Shown here in pieces: positions 15,328-24,040 of a DNA stretch of 58,648 bases; position 1 is the first letter of the stretch, and the number at the start of each line of letters is the position of its first letter. This DNA comes from a bacterium (GTDB lineage: Bacteria > Elusimicrobiota > Elusimicrobia > UBA1565 > UBA9628). The notes under the pieces were generated by a model, which had not been told where the DNA came from, did not search any database, and worked only from the letters and a program-made list of their open reading frames with translations. Location of the stretch: assembly GCA_021799485.1 (NCBI GenBank), contig JAJZAK010000011.1:1-58648 (forward strand), in the 5' to 3' direction. The position numbers and the translations under genes are program-made.

Positions 15328-16685
15328 GGGGTCTCCTTCCCGGCCTGGGGAGCGGCCGGCGCCGGCCTTGACGAGGCGAACCGGCGGATCATGCGCCTTG
15401 CGGTCCGGGCGAATTTCGTTTTCGGGTATTTGTCGGCGACCTCCTCGCAGGCCTCCAGGGCCTTCGCCTGGTCGTCCAAGTTCTCCTTTTCGACCTTGGC
15501 GATCTTGATGAGTTGGTCGGGCGCGTCCGGGGCGGGATATCCGTTGGCGATGCGCCGACGGAGCTGGATTTCGAGGGCGTAGTCCTTGAGTTTGCCGTGG
15601 GCGAGATCGGCCGCGTCCTTCAGGGCGGAGAGGCCCTCGGGATTTGCGGGGAACAGGTCGGCGATCCTGCCGTCCGTCTCGATCGCGCTCCGGTATTGGC
15701 CCAGCCAGCGGCTGAAGAGGGAGGCTTCCTGTTCAAGCGCCGTCAGCGCCAGGTCCTTGCGCTCCGGGTATTTCTTGATGAGGTCGTCAAGAGCGCCGAC
15801 GGCCTTGGCGCAGTCCTGATGGAAGGCGTCCCCGTGGAAGATCCGCCAGGGCCAGGAGCGGGGGCGCGACAAGACGCGGGCGATCCCCAGATAGGCGTTG
15901 GGAGCTTGGCGGCTGTCTGGGAAAACGACCGCGATTTCCCGGTAGGCGAGCTCCGCCGCGGGATAGTGCTTGGCCGCCTCGTCAAGCTTGGCCGCGGCCT
16001 CGATGATGGCGGGCGTCCGGGCGTCGTCGGGGAATCTTTCCCGGAATCTGAGGGCGAGATCGAGCGCGGGCTTCGCGAAGAAGGAGGCCGCGGGGCTTTT
16101 CGCGAGCGCCGTCACGAGCCCCGCCATCCGCTTCGCCTCGGACCCCGCCGAGGTCTTGGGAAAGGCCAAGCCCTGGACTCCCCGCATGAGCTTCCGGCCC
16201 AGGGCCTCGCGCCCCAGTTCGAGGAAGAGGGTGCGCGCCTCGAGAGCGCGGCTTGAATCCGGGTGTTCGTGAAGAATTCTCGCGAGGGCCGTCATGGCGG
16301 AGGCGTCGTCCCCGGCTCGCCGCGAAAGCTCGGCGAGAAGCCACTGGGCGTCCGCGGCCTCGCGCAACTGGGGGTATTCCAGGATGAAAAGATCAAGGCG
16401 CGCGATGACGGCGGGAAGGGCGTCCGTCCGGGCCTTGGCGGCCTGGTCGCCGAGAAAGCTCCATTCGGCGAGGCCGAGGGCCGGAGAGACGGCTCCTTGG
16501 GAGAGCGCCGCGGGAATCCCGGGAGCCGCGACCTCGACCGTCGTCGAATCGGAGCCGCCGATTTCGGAGACGGGCGCCGGGCTTGGACTCGCGTCCTGGG
16601 CCGCCAGATAAGGCGCCAGGCCCAGGGAGAGCGCCATCGCCAGGGCCCGGCGCGGGAATCCCCGGCCGGGGCTCGGGAGGCTCAT
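15324..16685 (-). CDS. exported TPR-repeat protein
   Basis: 453 residues. The N-terminal signal-like segment (RALAMALSLGLAPYLAAQ) is followed by a Ser/Pro/Ala linker and degenerate TPR helices of the envelope (YbgF/BamD-like) type, for example IARLDLFILEYPQLREAADA, YPAAELAYREIAVVFPDS and LEACEEVADKYPKTKFAR. A periplasmic scaffolding role is plausible but unproven. It sits between the two transsulfuration genes with overlapping stop and start codons on both sides, so it is co-expressed with them for reasons that are not obvious. Confidence 0.75.
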   Translation of the reverse strand: MSLPSPGRGFPRRALAMALSLGLAPYLAAQDASPSPAPVSEIGGSDSTTVEVAAPGIPAALSQGAVSPALGLAEWSFLGDQAAKARTDALPAVIARLDLFILEYPQLREAADAQWLLAELSRRAGDDASAMTALARILHEHPDSSRALEARTLFLELGREALGRKLMRGVQGLAFPKTSAGSEAKRMAGLVTALAKSPAASFFAKPALDLALRFRERFPDDARTPAIIEAAAKLDEAAKHYPAAELAYREIAVVFPDSRQAPNAYLGIARVLSRPRSWPWRIFHGDAFHQDCAKAVGALDDLIKKYPERKDLALTALEQEASLFSRWLGQYRSAIETDGRIADLFPANPEGLSALKDAADLAHGKLKDYALEIQLRRRIANGYPAPDAPDQLIKIAKVEKENLDDQAKALEACEEVADKYPKTKFARTARRMIRRFASSRPAPAAPQAGKETP

Positions 16686-17755
16686 CCGCGCCCCGAGGCC
16701 TTGCCAAAGGATGTAGACAAATTGGCCACAACCTTGCGGGCGTCCTCGATCGTCGAGATCGCGTGGATGGCGGCCCCCCCCGCGTCCTCGGCGTAGCCGT
16801 TTTCCCGCATCCAGTCGTCGTTATAAACCTTGGAGAGATAGCGCATGCCGGTGTCAGGGAGGAGGATGACGACGAAGTCGCCGGCGCCGAGGCTCCGCGC
16901 GAGCCGGAGCCCCGCCCAGACCGCCGCTCCGGAGGAGCCTCCGGCGAAGATGCCCTCCGAGCGCGCGAGCTCCCGCGTCGTCTGGAAGGCCTCTTTGTCC
17001 GGCGTCTGGATGACCTCGTCCAGGATGCCCATGTCCATGGTCTTGGGGAACATGTCCTCGCCGATGCCCTCGATCGCGTAGGGATGGGCCTCTCCCACGC
17101 GGCCGTGCTTCCACTTCTCGTAATAGAGGGAGCCGATTGGATCCGCGCCGACGATCCGCACCTTCGGGTTTTTCTCCTTGAGAAATTTTCCCACCCCGGA
17201 GATCGTTCCGCCCGTTCCCATGCCGGCGACGAAATGGGTGATCCGGCCTCCGGAATCCTCCCAGATCTCGGGGCCGGTCGCGAGGTAATGCGCCCGCGGG
17301 TTCTCGGGGTTTTCATACTGGTTGGGGTAGTAGGCGTTGGGGATCGTCCTCGCGAGCTCCGAGGCCACCGAGTAGTAGCTGCGGGGGTCCTCCGGCTCCA
17401 CCGCCGTCGGGCAGACGACGACGTCCGCGCCCAGGGCTTTCAGGAGGTTGATCTTTTCCCGCGACTGCTTGTCCGTGATCGTGAAGACGATGCGGTAGCC
17501 CTTGAGCGCCGCCGCGATGGCGAGCCCGATGCCGGTGTTGCCGCTCGTTCCCTCGATGACGACGCCGCCCGGCTTGAGGCGGCCCCGGCGCTCCGCGTCC
17601 TCGATCATGGCGACGCCGATGCGGTCCTTGATGGAGCCCCCGGGATTGAAATACTCGGCCTTGACGTAGACGGCGGGCCTGAGGCCCCGGACCATGCGGT
17701 TGAGGCGGATGAGCGGGGTGCGGCCGATGGCCTCGAGAGCGCTTTCGTATTTCAT
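16682..17755 (-). CDS. cystathionine beta-synthase / cysteine synthase family enzyme
   Basis: 357 residues from the ATG at 17755, chosen because it overlaps the recR stop as ATGA. This is a fold-type II PLP enzyme: IGRTPLIRLNRM, YFNPGGSIKDRI (PLP lysine), the phosphate loop EGTSGNTGIGLA, GMGTGGTISGVGKFL and ILLPDTGMRYLSK. The last motif and the VYNDDWM tail resemble CBS proteins lacking the haem and regulatory domains. It is likely to make cystathionine from serine and homocysteine, working with the gamma-lyase gene downstream. O-acetylserine sulfhydrylase activity is possible. Confidence 0.87.
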   Translation of the reverse strand: MKYESALEAIGRTPLIRLNRMVRGLRPAVYVKAEYFNPGGSIKDRIGVAMIEDAERRGRLKPGGVVIEGTSGNTGIGLAIAAALKGYRIVFTITDKQSREKINLLKALGADVVVCPTAVEPEDPRSYYSVASELARTIPNAYYPNQYENPENPRAHYLATGPEIWEDSGGRITHFVAGMGTGGTISGVGKFLKEKNPKVRIVGADPIGSLYYEKWKHGRVGEAHPYAIEGIGEDMFPKTMDMGILDEVIQTPDKEAFQTTRELARSEGIFAGGSSGAAVWAGLRLARSLGAGDFVVILLPDTGMRYLSKVYNDDWMRENGYAEDAGGAAIHAISTIEDARKVVANLSTSFGKASGRG

Positions 17756-18435
17756 AGAGGTTGGGCGCCGGGGGTTCCGGCCGCGTCCCGCCGGGCCCAC
17801 GTCCTTCCCGACGGCCCGGAGGACGCTCGGTCTTCGGCCTGGACCGCGTAGTCCCGGCGGCCGGAGAGGGCCCAGGAAAGAGTCTCCTCGTCCATGTAAT
17901 TAAGGTCGCCGCCCAACGGCACGCCCCGCGCGATCCGGCTGACGCGAGGGAGCCCCAGGGGGCGCAGCAGCCCCGAGACATAGAGGGCGGTCGTCTCGCC
18001 CTCGGTGTCGGGATTTGTGGCCAAAATGACCTCACTTAGCGTCCCGGCGAGGCGCTCGACGCGCGAGACGAGCTCCTTGAGGCGCAGGCGCTCGGGGCCG
18101 ACGCCGTCTAAGGGGGAAAGGCTGCCATGAAGCACGTGGAAGAGGCCGCGGTAGCCCGCCCGCTCGATCGCGGCCGCGTCCTGGGGCTCCGAAACGACGC
18201 AGAGAAGCTTCCGGTCGCGGCTTGAGTCCGAGCAGAGCCGGCAGAGAGGGCGGTCCGTCAGGTTCCAGCATTCAGGGCAGAGCCGGATTTCCTTTCTCGC
18301 GGCCGCGAGCGATGCCAGAAGCTCCTCCGCGCGGCTCTCGGAGCGCAAAAGAAACAGCGCCAGGCGCTCCGCCTGCTTGGGGCCGATCCCCGGCAGGGAC
18401 TTAAGGCTTTGATGAAGGCGCTGGAGGGCTCTCAT
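17752..18435 (-). CDS. recR: recombination protein RecR
   Basis: 227 residues. Seen: N-terminal helix-hairpin-helix (SLPGIGPKQAERLALFLL), zinc finger CPEC-x8-CRLC, Toprim domain (LLCVVSEPQDAAAIE, VILATNPDTEGETTALY) and the C-terminal SRIARGVPLGGDLNYMDEETL block. RecR with RecO and RecF loads RecA at gaps. About 30 residues beyond the usual C-terminus (after WALSGRR) are not conserved. It follows dnaX with a 4-base overlap, a common arrangement. Confidence 0.97.
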   Translation of the reverse strand: MRALQRLHQSLKSLPGIGPKQAERLALFLLRSESRAEELLASLAAARKEIRLCPECWNLTDRPLCRLCSDSSRDRKLLCVVSEPQDAAAIERAGYRGLFHVLHGSLSPLDGVGPERLRLKELVSRVERLAGTLSEVILATNPDTEGETTALYVSGLLRPLGLPRVSRIARGVPLGGDLNYMDEETLSWALSGRRDYAVQAEDRASSGPSGRTWARRDAAGTPGAQPL

Positions 18436-20048
18436 GACGATTTTTTAGTCACCTTCAGCCGCCCTCCGAACACCCGCATCGCCTCCTTCATGGCGGGATC
18501 GTTCGCGGCGGGAGAGGGAAGGCTGGAGGCGGCGGGCGGCGGCGGGATATTTTCCGTTTCCCGTTTTCCGCCTTCCGCCTTCCGGCTTCCATCCTGCGCC
18601 CCTTGCTCGATGGTCAGCGAAACGGGCCGCCCCAGAAGGGCCGAAAGCCGTTCGGCGATGGCGTCCTGGCTTCTTTTCGCCTGCTCCAGGTCGAAGATCC
18701 TGGAGAAGACAAGGCGGTAGCCCTCGCCGTTCTCGCGCAGTTCGGCTTTCTCGATCGCGTGGGCGAGACTCGCCTTGTCCTGCGCGACGGCGGCGACGAG
18801 GCGGGCCAGGAGACCCGCCTCGTCGAGGGAGGCTGGAGGCTGGGGGTCGGGGGTTGGCGCGGGCGGGACGATCGCCGGCGCATCGCCTGACCCCTGTTTC
18901 CTGGCTCCCCACCCCTTCTCCAAGGCTTCCAGGCGCGACACCCAATTTTCCACATCCAGTCCCCCCTCCAGGGCGCCGAAGAGCGCCAAGTCGAGCACGA
19001 GCCTCGGGGAGTCGCCCAAGCGCAGTTCCGCGAGGGCCGCGTTGAGTTTCCGCAGGATGAAGGCGAGAAAATTCGGTGACACCATACGGATTTCCACGCC
19101 GGGCGGGTCGGAAATAGGTAAGGTGTCACCGAATTTCGCTCCGATCTTCCGGAGGTAAATGTCCTCCATCAGCGACCGGAGTTCCCGCAGCGCCTGCGCC
19201 GGCTCGGCGCCGTCCTCGTAGATCGCTTGCAAGGCGAGGGCCAGCGCCTTGCCGTCGCGCCTCAAAAGCGCGGAGGCGAGGCCCTCCAGCATCTCGCGGC
19301 CCAAGTAGCCCAGCATCTCCCGCACGCCGCCCGCGGAGACGGGCCCGTCGCAAAAGGAGCGCGCCTGGTCGAGGATCCCCAGGGCGTCCCGGAGCGAGCC
19401 CTCCGCGGCCCGGGCGATGACGGCGAGGGCCTCCGGCTCGGCCTTGAGGCTTTCTTTTCGCGCCACGTCCGAGAGGCACTGGGCGAGGGACTCGGGGGAG
19501 ATGGGTTTGAAGCGCAGGCGCTGGCAGCGCGAGCCGATGGTGGCCGGGATCTTCGAGGCCTCGGTCGTCGCCAGGATGAAGACGACGTGCGGCGGCGGCT
19601 CCTCGAGGGTCTTTAAGAGCGCGTTGAAGGCCGCCTGCGAGAGCATGTGCGCCTCGTCGATGATGAAGATCTTGCGCCGGTCGCGGTTGGGCAGAAGCCG
19701 CACCGTGTCGATGATCACCTCGCGGATATTGTCGACGCCGGTGTGGGAGGCCGCGTCCATCTCGAGCACGTCCAGGCTCGCGGAGGCCGCGATCTCGACG
19801 CAGGAGGGACATTCGCCGCAGGGCTCGGGCGTCGGGCCCTTGGCGCAGTTCAAGGCCTTGGCGAGGATGCGCGCGACGGTGGTTTTTCCCACGCCGCGGG
19901 GGCCCGTGAAGAGATAGGCGTGCGCGACGCGCTTCTGGGCGACGGCGTTTTGGAGCAGCCCCGCCGCCTGGGGCTGGCCCAGCACCCCGCCGAAATCCGC
20001 GGGGCGGTGCTTGCGCGCGAGGACGAGATAGCCTTCCGGGGATTTCAT
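18432..20048 (-). CDS. dnaX: DNA polymerase III tau/gamma subunit with an inserted palindrome-encoded peptide
   Basis: 538 residues from the ATG at 20048, preferred because YLVLARKHRPADF then follows at the family position (an ATG at 20066 is possible). Seen: Walker A GPRGVGKTT, the zinc module C-x9-CGECPSC, Walker B IFIIDEAHML, sensor FILATTEASKIPATIGSRCQ, and clamp-loader domain III. Residues about 305-327 (from KFGDTLPI to VSPNF) are encoded by a palindromic repeat (19069-19136) dropped in frame between LRKIGA and the conserved LRKLNAALAEL helix. The Pro-rich C-terminal part is tau-like. Confidence 0.96.
   Translation of the reverse strand: MKSPEGYLVLARKHRPADFGGVLGQPQAAGLLQNAVAQKRVAHAYLFTGPRGVGKTTVARILAKALNCAKGPTPEPCGECPSCVEIAASASLDVLEMDAASHTGVDNIREVIIDTVRLLPNRDRRKIFIIDEAHMLSQAAFNALLKTLEEPPPHVVFILATTEASKIPATIGSRCQRLRFKPISPESLAQCLSDVARKESLKAEPEALAVIARAAEGSLRDALGILDQARSFCDGPVSAGGVREMLGYLGREMLEGLASALLRRDGKALALALQAIYEDGAEPAQALRELRSLMEDIYLRKIGAKFGDTLPISDPPGVEIRMVSPNFLAFILRKLNAALAELRLGDSPRLVLDLALFGALEGGLDVENWVSRLEALEKGWGARKQGSGDAPAIVPPAPTPDPQPPASLDEAGLLARLVAAVAQDKASLAHAIEKAELRENGEGYRLVFSRIFDLEQAKRSQDAIAERLSALLGRPVSLTIEQGAQDGSRKAEGGKRETENIPPPPAASSLPSPAANDPAMKEAMRVFGGRLKVTKKSS
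19069..19136. repeat. palindromic element inside dnaX (GGTGTCACC class)
   Basis: The arms AAATTCGGTGACACC and GGTGTCACCGAATTT, extended by imperfect pairing out to ATTTCC/GGAAAT, enclose a 14-base GC-rich loop. The element is read through in frame within dnaX. The same arm sequence recurs at 48870-48957. Confidence 0.85.
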
Positions 20049-20147
20049 GACGGGAAGCGACGCCATGAAGCGGCAAGCAACGGAGTGCGGCAACCGTTCA
20101 CGCCGCTATTATGGCAATTTCTGAGGTAAATTTTCGGTAAGCATCGC

Positions 20148-20176
20148 TTGACAAAGCTCGTCGGCGCCGTTATAGT
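20148..20176 (+). promoter_or_regulatory. sigma70-type promoter of cassette 2
   Basis: TTGACA (20148-20153), a 17-base spacer, and TATAGT (20171-20176), 46 bases before the ATG of member A. It lies in the 174-base gap between divergent dnaX and cassette 2. Confidence 0.75.
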
Positions 20177-20222
20177 CCTTTAAGATTTACGATCCGCCGC
20201 GCCGCCGCGAGGCTCTCGTGCC

Positions 20223-21293
20223 ATGTCCCGCGAACTAAGAATCGTCGTCGACTTGAGCGATTGGCGCGCTCCCCGGTTTTCGCCGTGGGCGAAGCGCCTG
20301 TTCCTCGGGGGGGCGCTCTTCGCCCTCCTGGCCCCGAAGGCCGGGAGCCAGCTGGAGGACGTCCAGCTCAATGCCTATTTCCCGGCCCAGATGGGAGTCT
20401 ACCAGCAGCTCATGACCTCCGGGAACGCGTATCTGGCGACGAACAACGCGAGCGGCGCCGGCTTTGTTGAAATCGGTTCTCCCGGCGGCACGGGCACGCC
20501 GACGGCCAGCGTGACGAATGCCGCGCTCGCGGTCGCAAGCGGCAACGTCGGGGTCGGGACGATTAATCCGGCCGCGACGGTGCATCTAGGGACCGGCGGC
20601 CCCGGTGGCGCGGGCAGCGTCCAGTTGGACAACCAGAACGGAAGCACGGGCCAAGTCGCGCCCGTCACATTGCCTTACGGCCTGTTTGCCGGCAGCCCTG
20701 CCTGGGCGTTTTGGGCGAACGATGGAGTGATGGTCGGCGCCAACACGTCCTATCCTGCGGCCGATTTCGTTCAGGTCAACTATGCCGGTTCCGGGGTCAC
20801 CGATGTCACGGTCGGGGGGGGAGGCAACACGGCCGTTTCTGGATATATATTCGGAGATGGTGGCGGCGCCCAGCTTTCCTACAATCCTACTCGCGGCGGG
20901 GGCAATGTCCCCTATTGTCCGGGGATGTCGTCCTGCCAGGCGAGCCAGACATGGGGACCCTACTACAATAGATGCTACTGGACAAACTCATGCACAACTC
21001 CCAGCTGCTCTTGTCCCAACGGCACGACCCCCCAGATACTCTCGAGCGGCGGCATGTGCGATCTGAATGGGAGCTTGAGCATTTGTCTCTGGGATTTCAT
21101 CCCCCCGCTTCAGAGTGCATGTAATTATTTCCATTGGAACTGTTGTTGGACATGGAATTACAATTGGTCGCTCATCACGGGGATCAACGTCGACACCGGC
21201 AACAATACTGTTTCTACGAATTGTTGGATGCTGTCGGGTTTTGGGTTGGGCGCTTACTATACGGATGCCTGGATGAACTGTCTCTGCCAATGA
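20223..21293 (+). CDS. cassette 2 member A: secreted fibre-like protein
   Basis: 356 residues. The N-terminal hydrophobic anchor is LFLGGALFALLAPKAGS, followed by the A-type hallmark QLEDVQLNAYFPAQMGVYQ and SGNAYLATNNAS, then SGNVGVGTINPAATVHLG, a clear phage-fibre-like NVGIGT-x-P motif. The C-terminal third is Cys- and Trp-rich (CPGMSSCQASQTWG, CYWTNSCTTPSCSC, WNCCWTWNYNW, WMNCLCQ). Its paralogue is 9415-10461. It leads an operon with members B and C and the FKBP-like gene. Probably exported and surface-exposed, function unknown. Confidence 0.78.
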   Translation: MSRELRIVVDLSDWRAPRFSPWAKRLFLGGALFALLAPKAGSQLEDVQLNAYFPAQMGVYQQLMTSGNAYLATNNASGAGFVEIGSPGGTGTPTASVTNAALAVASGNVGVGTINPAATVHLGTGGPGGAGSVQLDNQNGSTGQVAPVTLPYGLFAGSPAWAFWANDGVMVGANTSYPAADFVQVNYAGSGVTDVTVGGGGNTAVSGYIFGDGGGAQLSYNPTRGGGNVPYCPGMSSCQASQTWGPYYNRCYWTNSCTTPSCSCPNGTTPQILSSGGMCDLNGSLSICLWDFIPPLQSACNYFHWNCCWTWNYNWSLITGINVDTGNNTVSTNCWMLSGFGLGAYYTDAWMNCLCQ

Positions 21294-21309
21294 GGATTGT
21301 GCCTCTCAC

Positions 21310-22212
21310 ATGGCTTTAGCGATACGCTTCCATCTCGAGATAAAGGCGCCGCCGGCCGCGATCCGGGCGGTTTTGGCGACGCTTATGATCCTGGCGACAG
21401 TCGGCGGCCTGGGCAGCCAAGAACAGGTCCAAATGACCGTCTATTATCCCGCGCCGAGCGGCGCCTATCAGCAGCTTCTTGTCAATCAAAATGCCTACTT
21501 GGCGACGCAACCCAATCAATTTGTCGACGTCGGAGGCTTCGCGGCCCCTGCCGGCCCGAACCCGCCCCAACTGATGGTTGTAAGCGGGAACATGGCCGTC
21601 GGCGTGACGAACGCCTCTCCCCCGGCGGTCAGCGTGCCTGGAAGCCTTAACGGGCGCACGTTCGGCGGCCTTTTAATCGCGACGAATGGTTACAATCCGG
21701 AGATGCGGCTTGATAGCGGCGCGACGACGTTGCAGTTCTCGAACGCCGCGCATGCCGGCGGCGCCATGTCGATGACGGCCGGAAGCGGAGCCGCGGTCGC
21801 TTTGAGCGCCGATCCGACGATGGCGCACACGGGCTTCAACGTCGCGTCCGGCGGCGTCGACATCCCTCCGAACGCCAATTCTTATTTCTACAGCTCCATT
21901 CAAGCGCCCTATATTGATTTTACGGCGCCGACCATTGCCAATACCAATGTTCTGTATAACTGCCAGTGGATCGGACCGGTTGTCGACAACCCGAACGATG
22001 GCGACGCGCAGGCTGACTGCCCGAGCGGGATGATCCTGATGGGCGGCGGCGGGAGTTGCCCTGGCGCCGTCTCGGGCCTGCTCCAAGGGCTCTTCGGAAT
22101 TATCAAGAACGGTCCTATGACCGGAGGCTACGAGGGCTGGGAGACGCAGTGCAGCATGTTGGTGGATTCGGGGTCGAATAGCGCTGAAGCTTACGCCCTG
22201 TGCTGCCAATAG
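21310..22212 (+). CDS. cassette 2 member B: secreted fibre-like protein
   Basis: 300 residues. A hydrophobic N-terminus (IRAVLATLMILATVGGLGS) leads into QEQVQMTVYYPAPSGAYQQL and NQNAYLATQPN. A beta-rich middle includes SGNMAVGVTNASPPA, and the C-terminal cysteine domain contains DCPSGMILMGGGGSC, WETQC and AYALCCQ. It is the counterpart of 8476-9405, from which it differs mostly in the middle. Sixteen bases follow member A and four precede member C, so the three are one transcript. Confidence 0.78.
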   Translation: MALAIRFHLEIKAPPAAIRAVLATLMILATVGGLGSQEQVQMTVYYPAPSGAYQQLLVNQNAYLATQPNQFVDVGGFAAPAGPNPPQLMVVSGNMAVGVTNASPPAVSVPGSLNGRTFGGLLIATNGYNPEMRLDSGATTLQFSNAAHAGGAMSMTAGSGAAVALSADPTMAHTGFNVASGGVDIPPNANSYFYSSIQAPYIDFTAPTIANTNVLYNCQWIGPVVDNPNDGDAQADCPSGMILMGGGGSCPGAVSGLLQGLFGIIKNGPMTGGYEGWETQCSMLVDSGSNSAEAYALCCQ

Positions 22213-22216
22213 ACCG

Positions 22217-23248
22217 ATGAATTCCAAAGACCGCATCGCGCTGGATATCTCGATCTCCGAACGGGGCATTCGCACGGTCATGGTCGTCCTTCTTTTGTTG
22301 GCAGGAGCCAGGAATATTTCAAGCACCCAGGACGTGCGCTTGAGCACGTACTACCCGGTTCCGAACGGGCTTTACCAGCAGATGATGACGACCGGCAGCA
22401 CCTATCTGGCTCCTAACACGAATGCCGGCAATTATGTCGATATCGGAGCCGTGGGGGCTTCCCCGGCCAAGAACGCGTCTTTGGTCTTGCCGGCCGGCGG
22501 CGTCGCCCTGGGCTCCAACAACGCCGGTAGCGGCACCAACGCTCTTCACGTGGGCGCGCAAGTTCCCGGAGGCCAGGGAAGCATCGGCATTGTCAACGGA
22601 GGAACAGGCCTTATCAGCAAAGGGCAGGATTCTCTCGAAGTCGAGCATTCTCAAGAAGTGGACTTCGGCGGCGGGGGCGCCAATAATGTGGCCCAGGTCC
22701 AAGCGGAAAGCGGAGGCCAGCAGCAATTGGCCGTCAACGGCGTTCTTAGTTTTGAAGGGGCCATGACAGTTTCTGGACCCATTGATCTCGCGAAAACGGG
22801 AGGGACCGTTCCGCATCAATGCGGCTGGCAGCCAGCGACAACACAGACGACCTGCAGCGGGAACATTGGTCCCATATGCCTTGCCGTGAGCGCATGCAAT
22901 GCCCCCTATGTGGGCTGCTCCTTGGGTTGCGGCACTTGGGCATGCGATATCGATATATTGTGCGGGGTTTGTTGCGCCGCGAGCCTCTGCAGCTGGCCAT
23001 GTTGCGGCAGCGCAGCCAGCGCCTATACCGCCGCCAATTCTTCATGCCCGCCTGGAACGAAGGTCGTCAGCGGGCAAGGCTCTTGCTCCGGAACCTTCGC
23101 CAACACCTCGACAAGCATGCCGCAGGGCAACGCCTGGGCGTATGGTTGTTCGGACCCGATTTCAGAATTGACGGGCGGTTTGATCTTGGAGCAATATACC
23201 GTGCAGAGCGCGGCCTTCTGCTGTCAAGATGGCCCCACCCCTCCTTAA
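22217..23248 (+). CDS. cassette 2 member C: secreted fibre-like protein
   Basis: 343 residues. The N-terminal segment TVMVVLLLLAGARNIS is followed by STQDVRLSTYYPVPNGLYQQ and TGSTYLAPN, the same hallmark as 6817-8475. A cysteine-dense insert (residues about 215-260: CSLGCGTWACDIDILCGVCC and more) precedes the shared domain SCPPGTKVVSGQGSC, WAYGC, AAFCCQ. Unlike its paralogue it ends there and has no cystine-knot-like extension. Co-transcribed with the FKBP-like gene 6 bases downstream. Confidence 0.78.
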   Translation: MNSKDRIALDISISERGIRTVMVVLLLLAGARNISSTQDVRLSTYYPVPNGLYQQMMTTGSTYLAPNTNAGNYVDIGAVGASPAKNASLVLPAGGVALGSNNAGSGTNALHVGAQVPGGQGSIGIVNGGTGLISKGQDSLEVEHSQEVDFGGGGANNVAQVQAESGGQQQLAVNGVLSFEGAMTVSGPIDLAKTGGTVPHQCGWQPATTQTTCSGNIGPICLAVSACNAPYVGCSLGCGTWACDIDILCGVCCAASLCSWPCCGSAASAYTAANSSCPPGTKVVSGQGSCSGTFANTSTSMPQGNAWAYGCSDPISELTGGLILEQYTVQSAAFCCQDGPTPP

Positions 23249-23254
23249 AAAAAT

Positions 23255-24040
23255 ATGAAACGAACAATGATCATCGCGGCGGTATTCCTATCGCCGGCTT
23301 GGACGGTGGCGGCCTCGGTTCGCAGCGGAAGCATTCCCAAGGGAAGCCGGCCCTTATATGCGGTCGGATATGAACTCGTGGCCCAGCCTGGCATCCTTAA
23401 AACATTGGGGCTAAAGACCGAGGATCTGAAGTACGTGCTCATGGGGATGCGGGACGCTGCTATGGGAGATGGCGCCGCGATGCCGTCCAAGGACATTTTC
23501 ATGTCAGCCTCGAAGTTCATGGCCGCCCGATGGGCGGCCAAGGCGGCGATGAGGGCCAAGGCCGACGAGCCATTCCTGGCCGAGGCTGGCCGTCAACCGG
23601 ACGCGAAAATATTAAGAGATGGGGTGGTTGTGCGGCTCATGAAGGAAGGCAAGGGACGTTGGCCCCACACGAGCGATTTGGTCGTGGTGAACTATAAAAG
23701 CGCTCTAAGTGATGGTTCCATTGTGGATAAGAGCCACTGGAATAGCTCCAATCCCATGACATTCCCCGCCATGGCGCCGCCGGTCGGTTGTTGGCGCATT
23801 GTCGGGGACGCGCAGTTTCCCATCAAGGCCGGCGCCGAACTTCAGGTCACTTGCCCCGCGATGGCGGCTTACGGGATCCGCGGCGCCGGCGGCGTGCCTG
23901 GCGGCGCCGTGGTGCAATTCACGATTAAAGTGGCCCGCATCATCCAGCCTCATGAGCCCCGGTCCCGAAACAAGCCGAAATCGCCGTCCGAAAGGCGCAA
24001 ACAGTTGGAAAAGCTGCAGAGTCAATTTTGGCCCAAATGA
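23255..24040 (+). CDS. exported FKBP-type peptidyl-prolyl isomerase-like protein
   Basis: 261 residues. Signal peptide MKRTMIIAAVFLSPAWTVAA; an N-terminal helical part resembling the dimerisation domain of Mip/FkpA (VGYELVAQPGILKTLGL, ASKFMAARWAAKAAM); then an FKBP-like domain (GVVVRLMKEGKGRWP, DLVVVNYKSALSDGSIVDKS, CPAMAAYGIRGAGG, VVQFTIKVARI) and a basic tail. Several active-site aromatics of FKBP look changed, so activity is uncertain and a chaperone role is plausible. As the last gene of cassette 2, it may fold the Cys/Gly-rich secreted proteins encoded before it. Cassette 1 has no such gene. Confidence 0.8.
   Translation: MKRTMIIAAVFLSPAWTVAASVRSGSIPKGSRPLYAVGYELVAQPGILKTLGLKTEDLKYVLMGMRDAAMGDGAAMPSKDIFMSASKFMAARWAAKAAMRAKADEPFLAEAGRQPDAKILRDGVVVRLMKEGKGRWPHTSDLVVVNYKSALSDGSIVDKSHWNSSNPMTFPAMAPPVGCWRIVGDAQFPIKAGAELQVTCPAMAAYGIRGAGGVPGGAVVQFTIKVARIIQPHEPRSRNKPKSPSERRKQLEKLQSQFWPK

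Noticed and set aside
20180-20371. Small minus-strand frame over the start of cassette 2
   Set aside because: Antisense to the signal region of member A, with no ribosome site or family.
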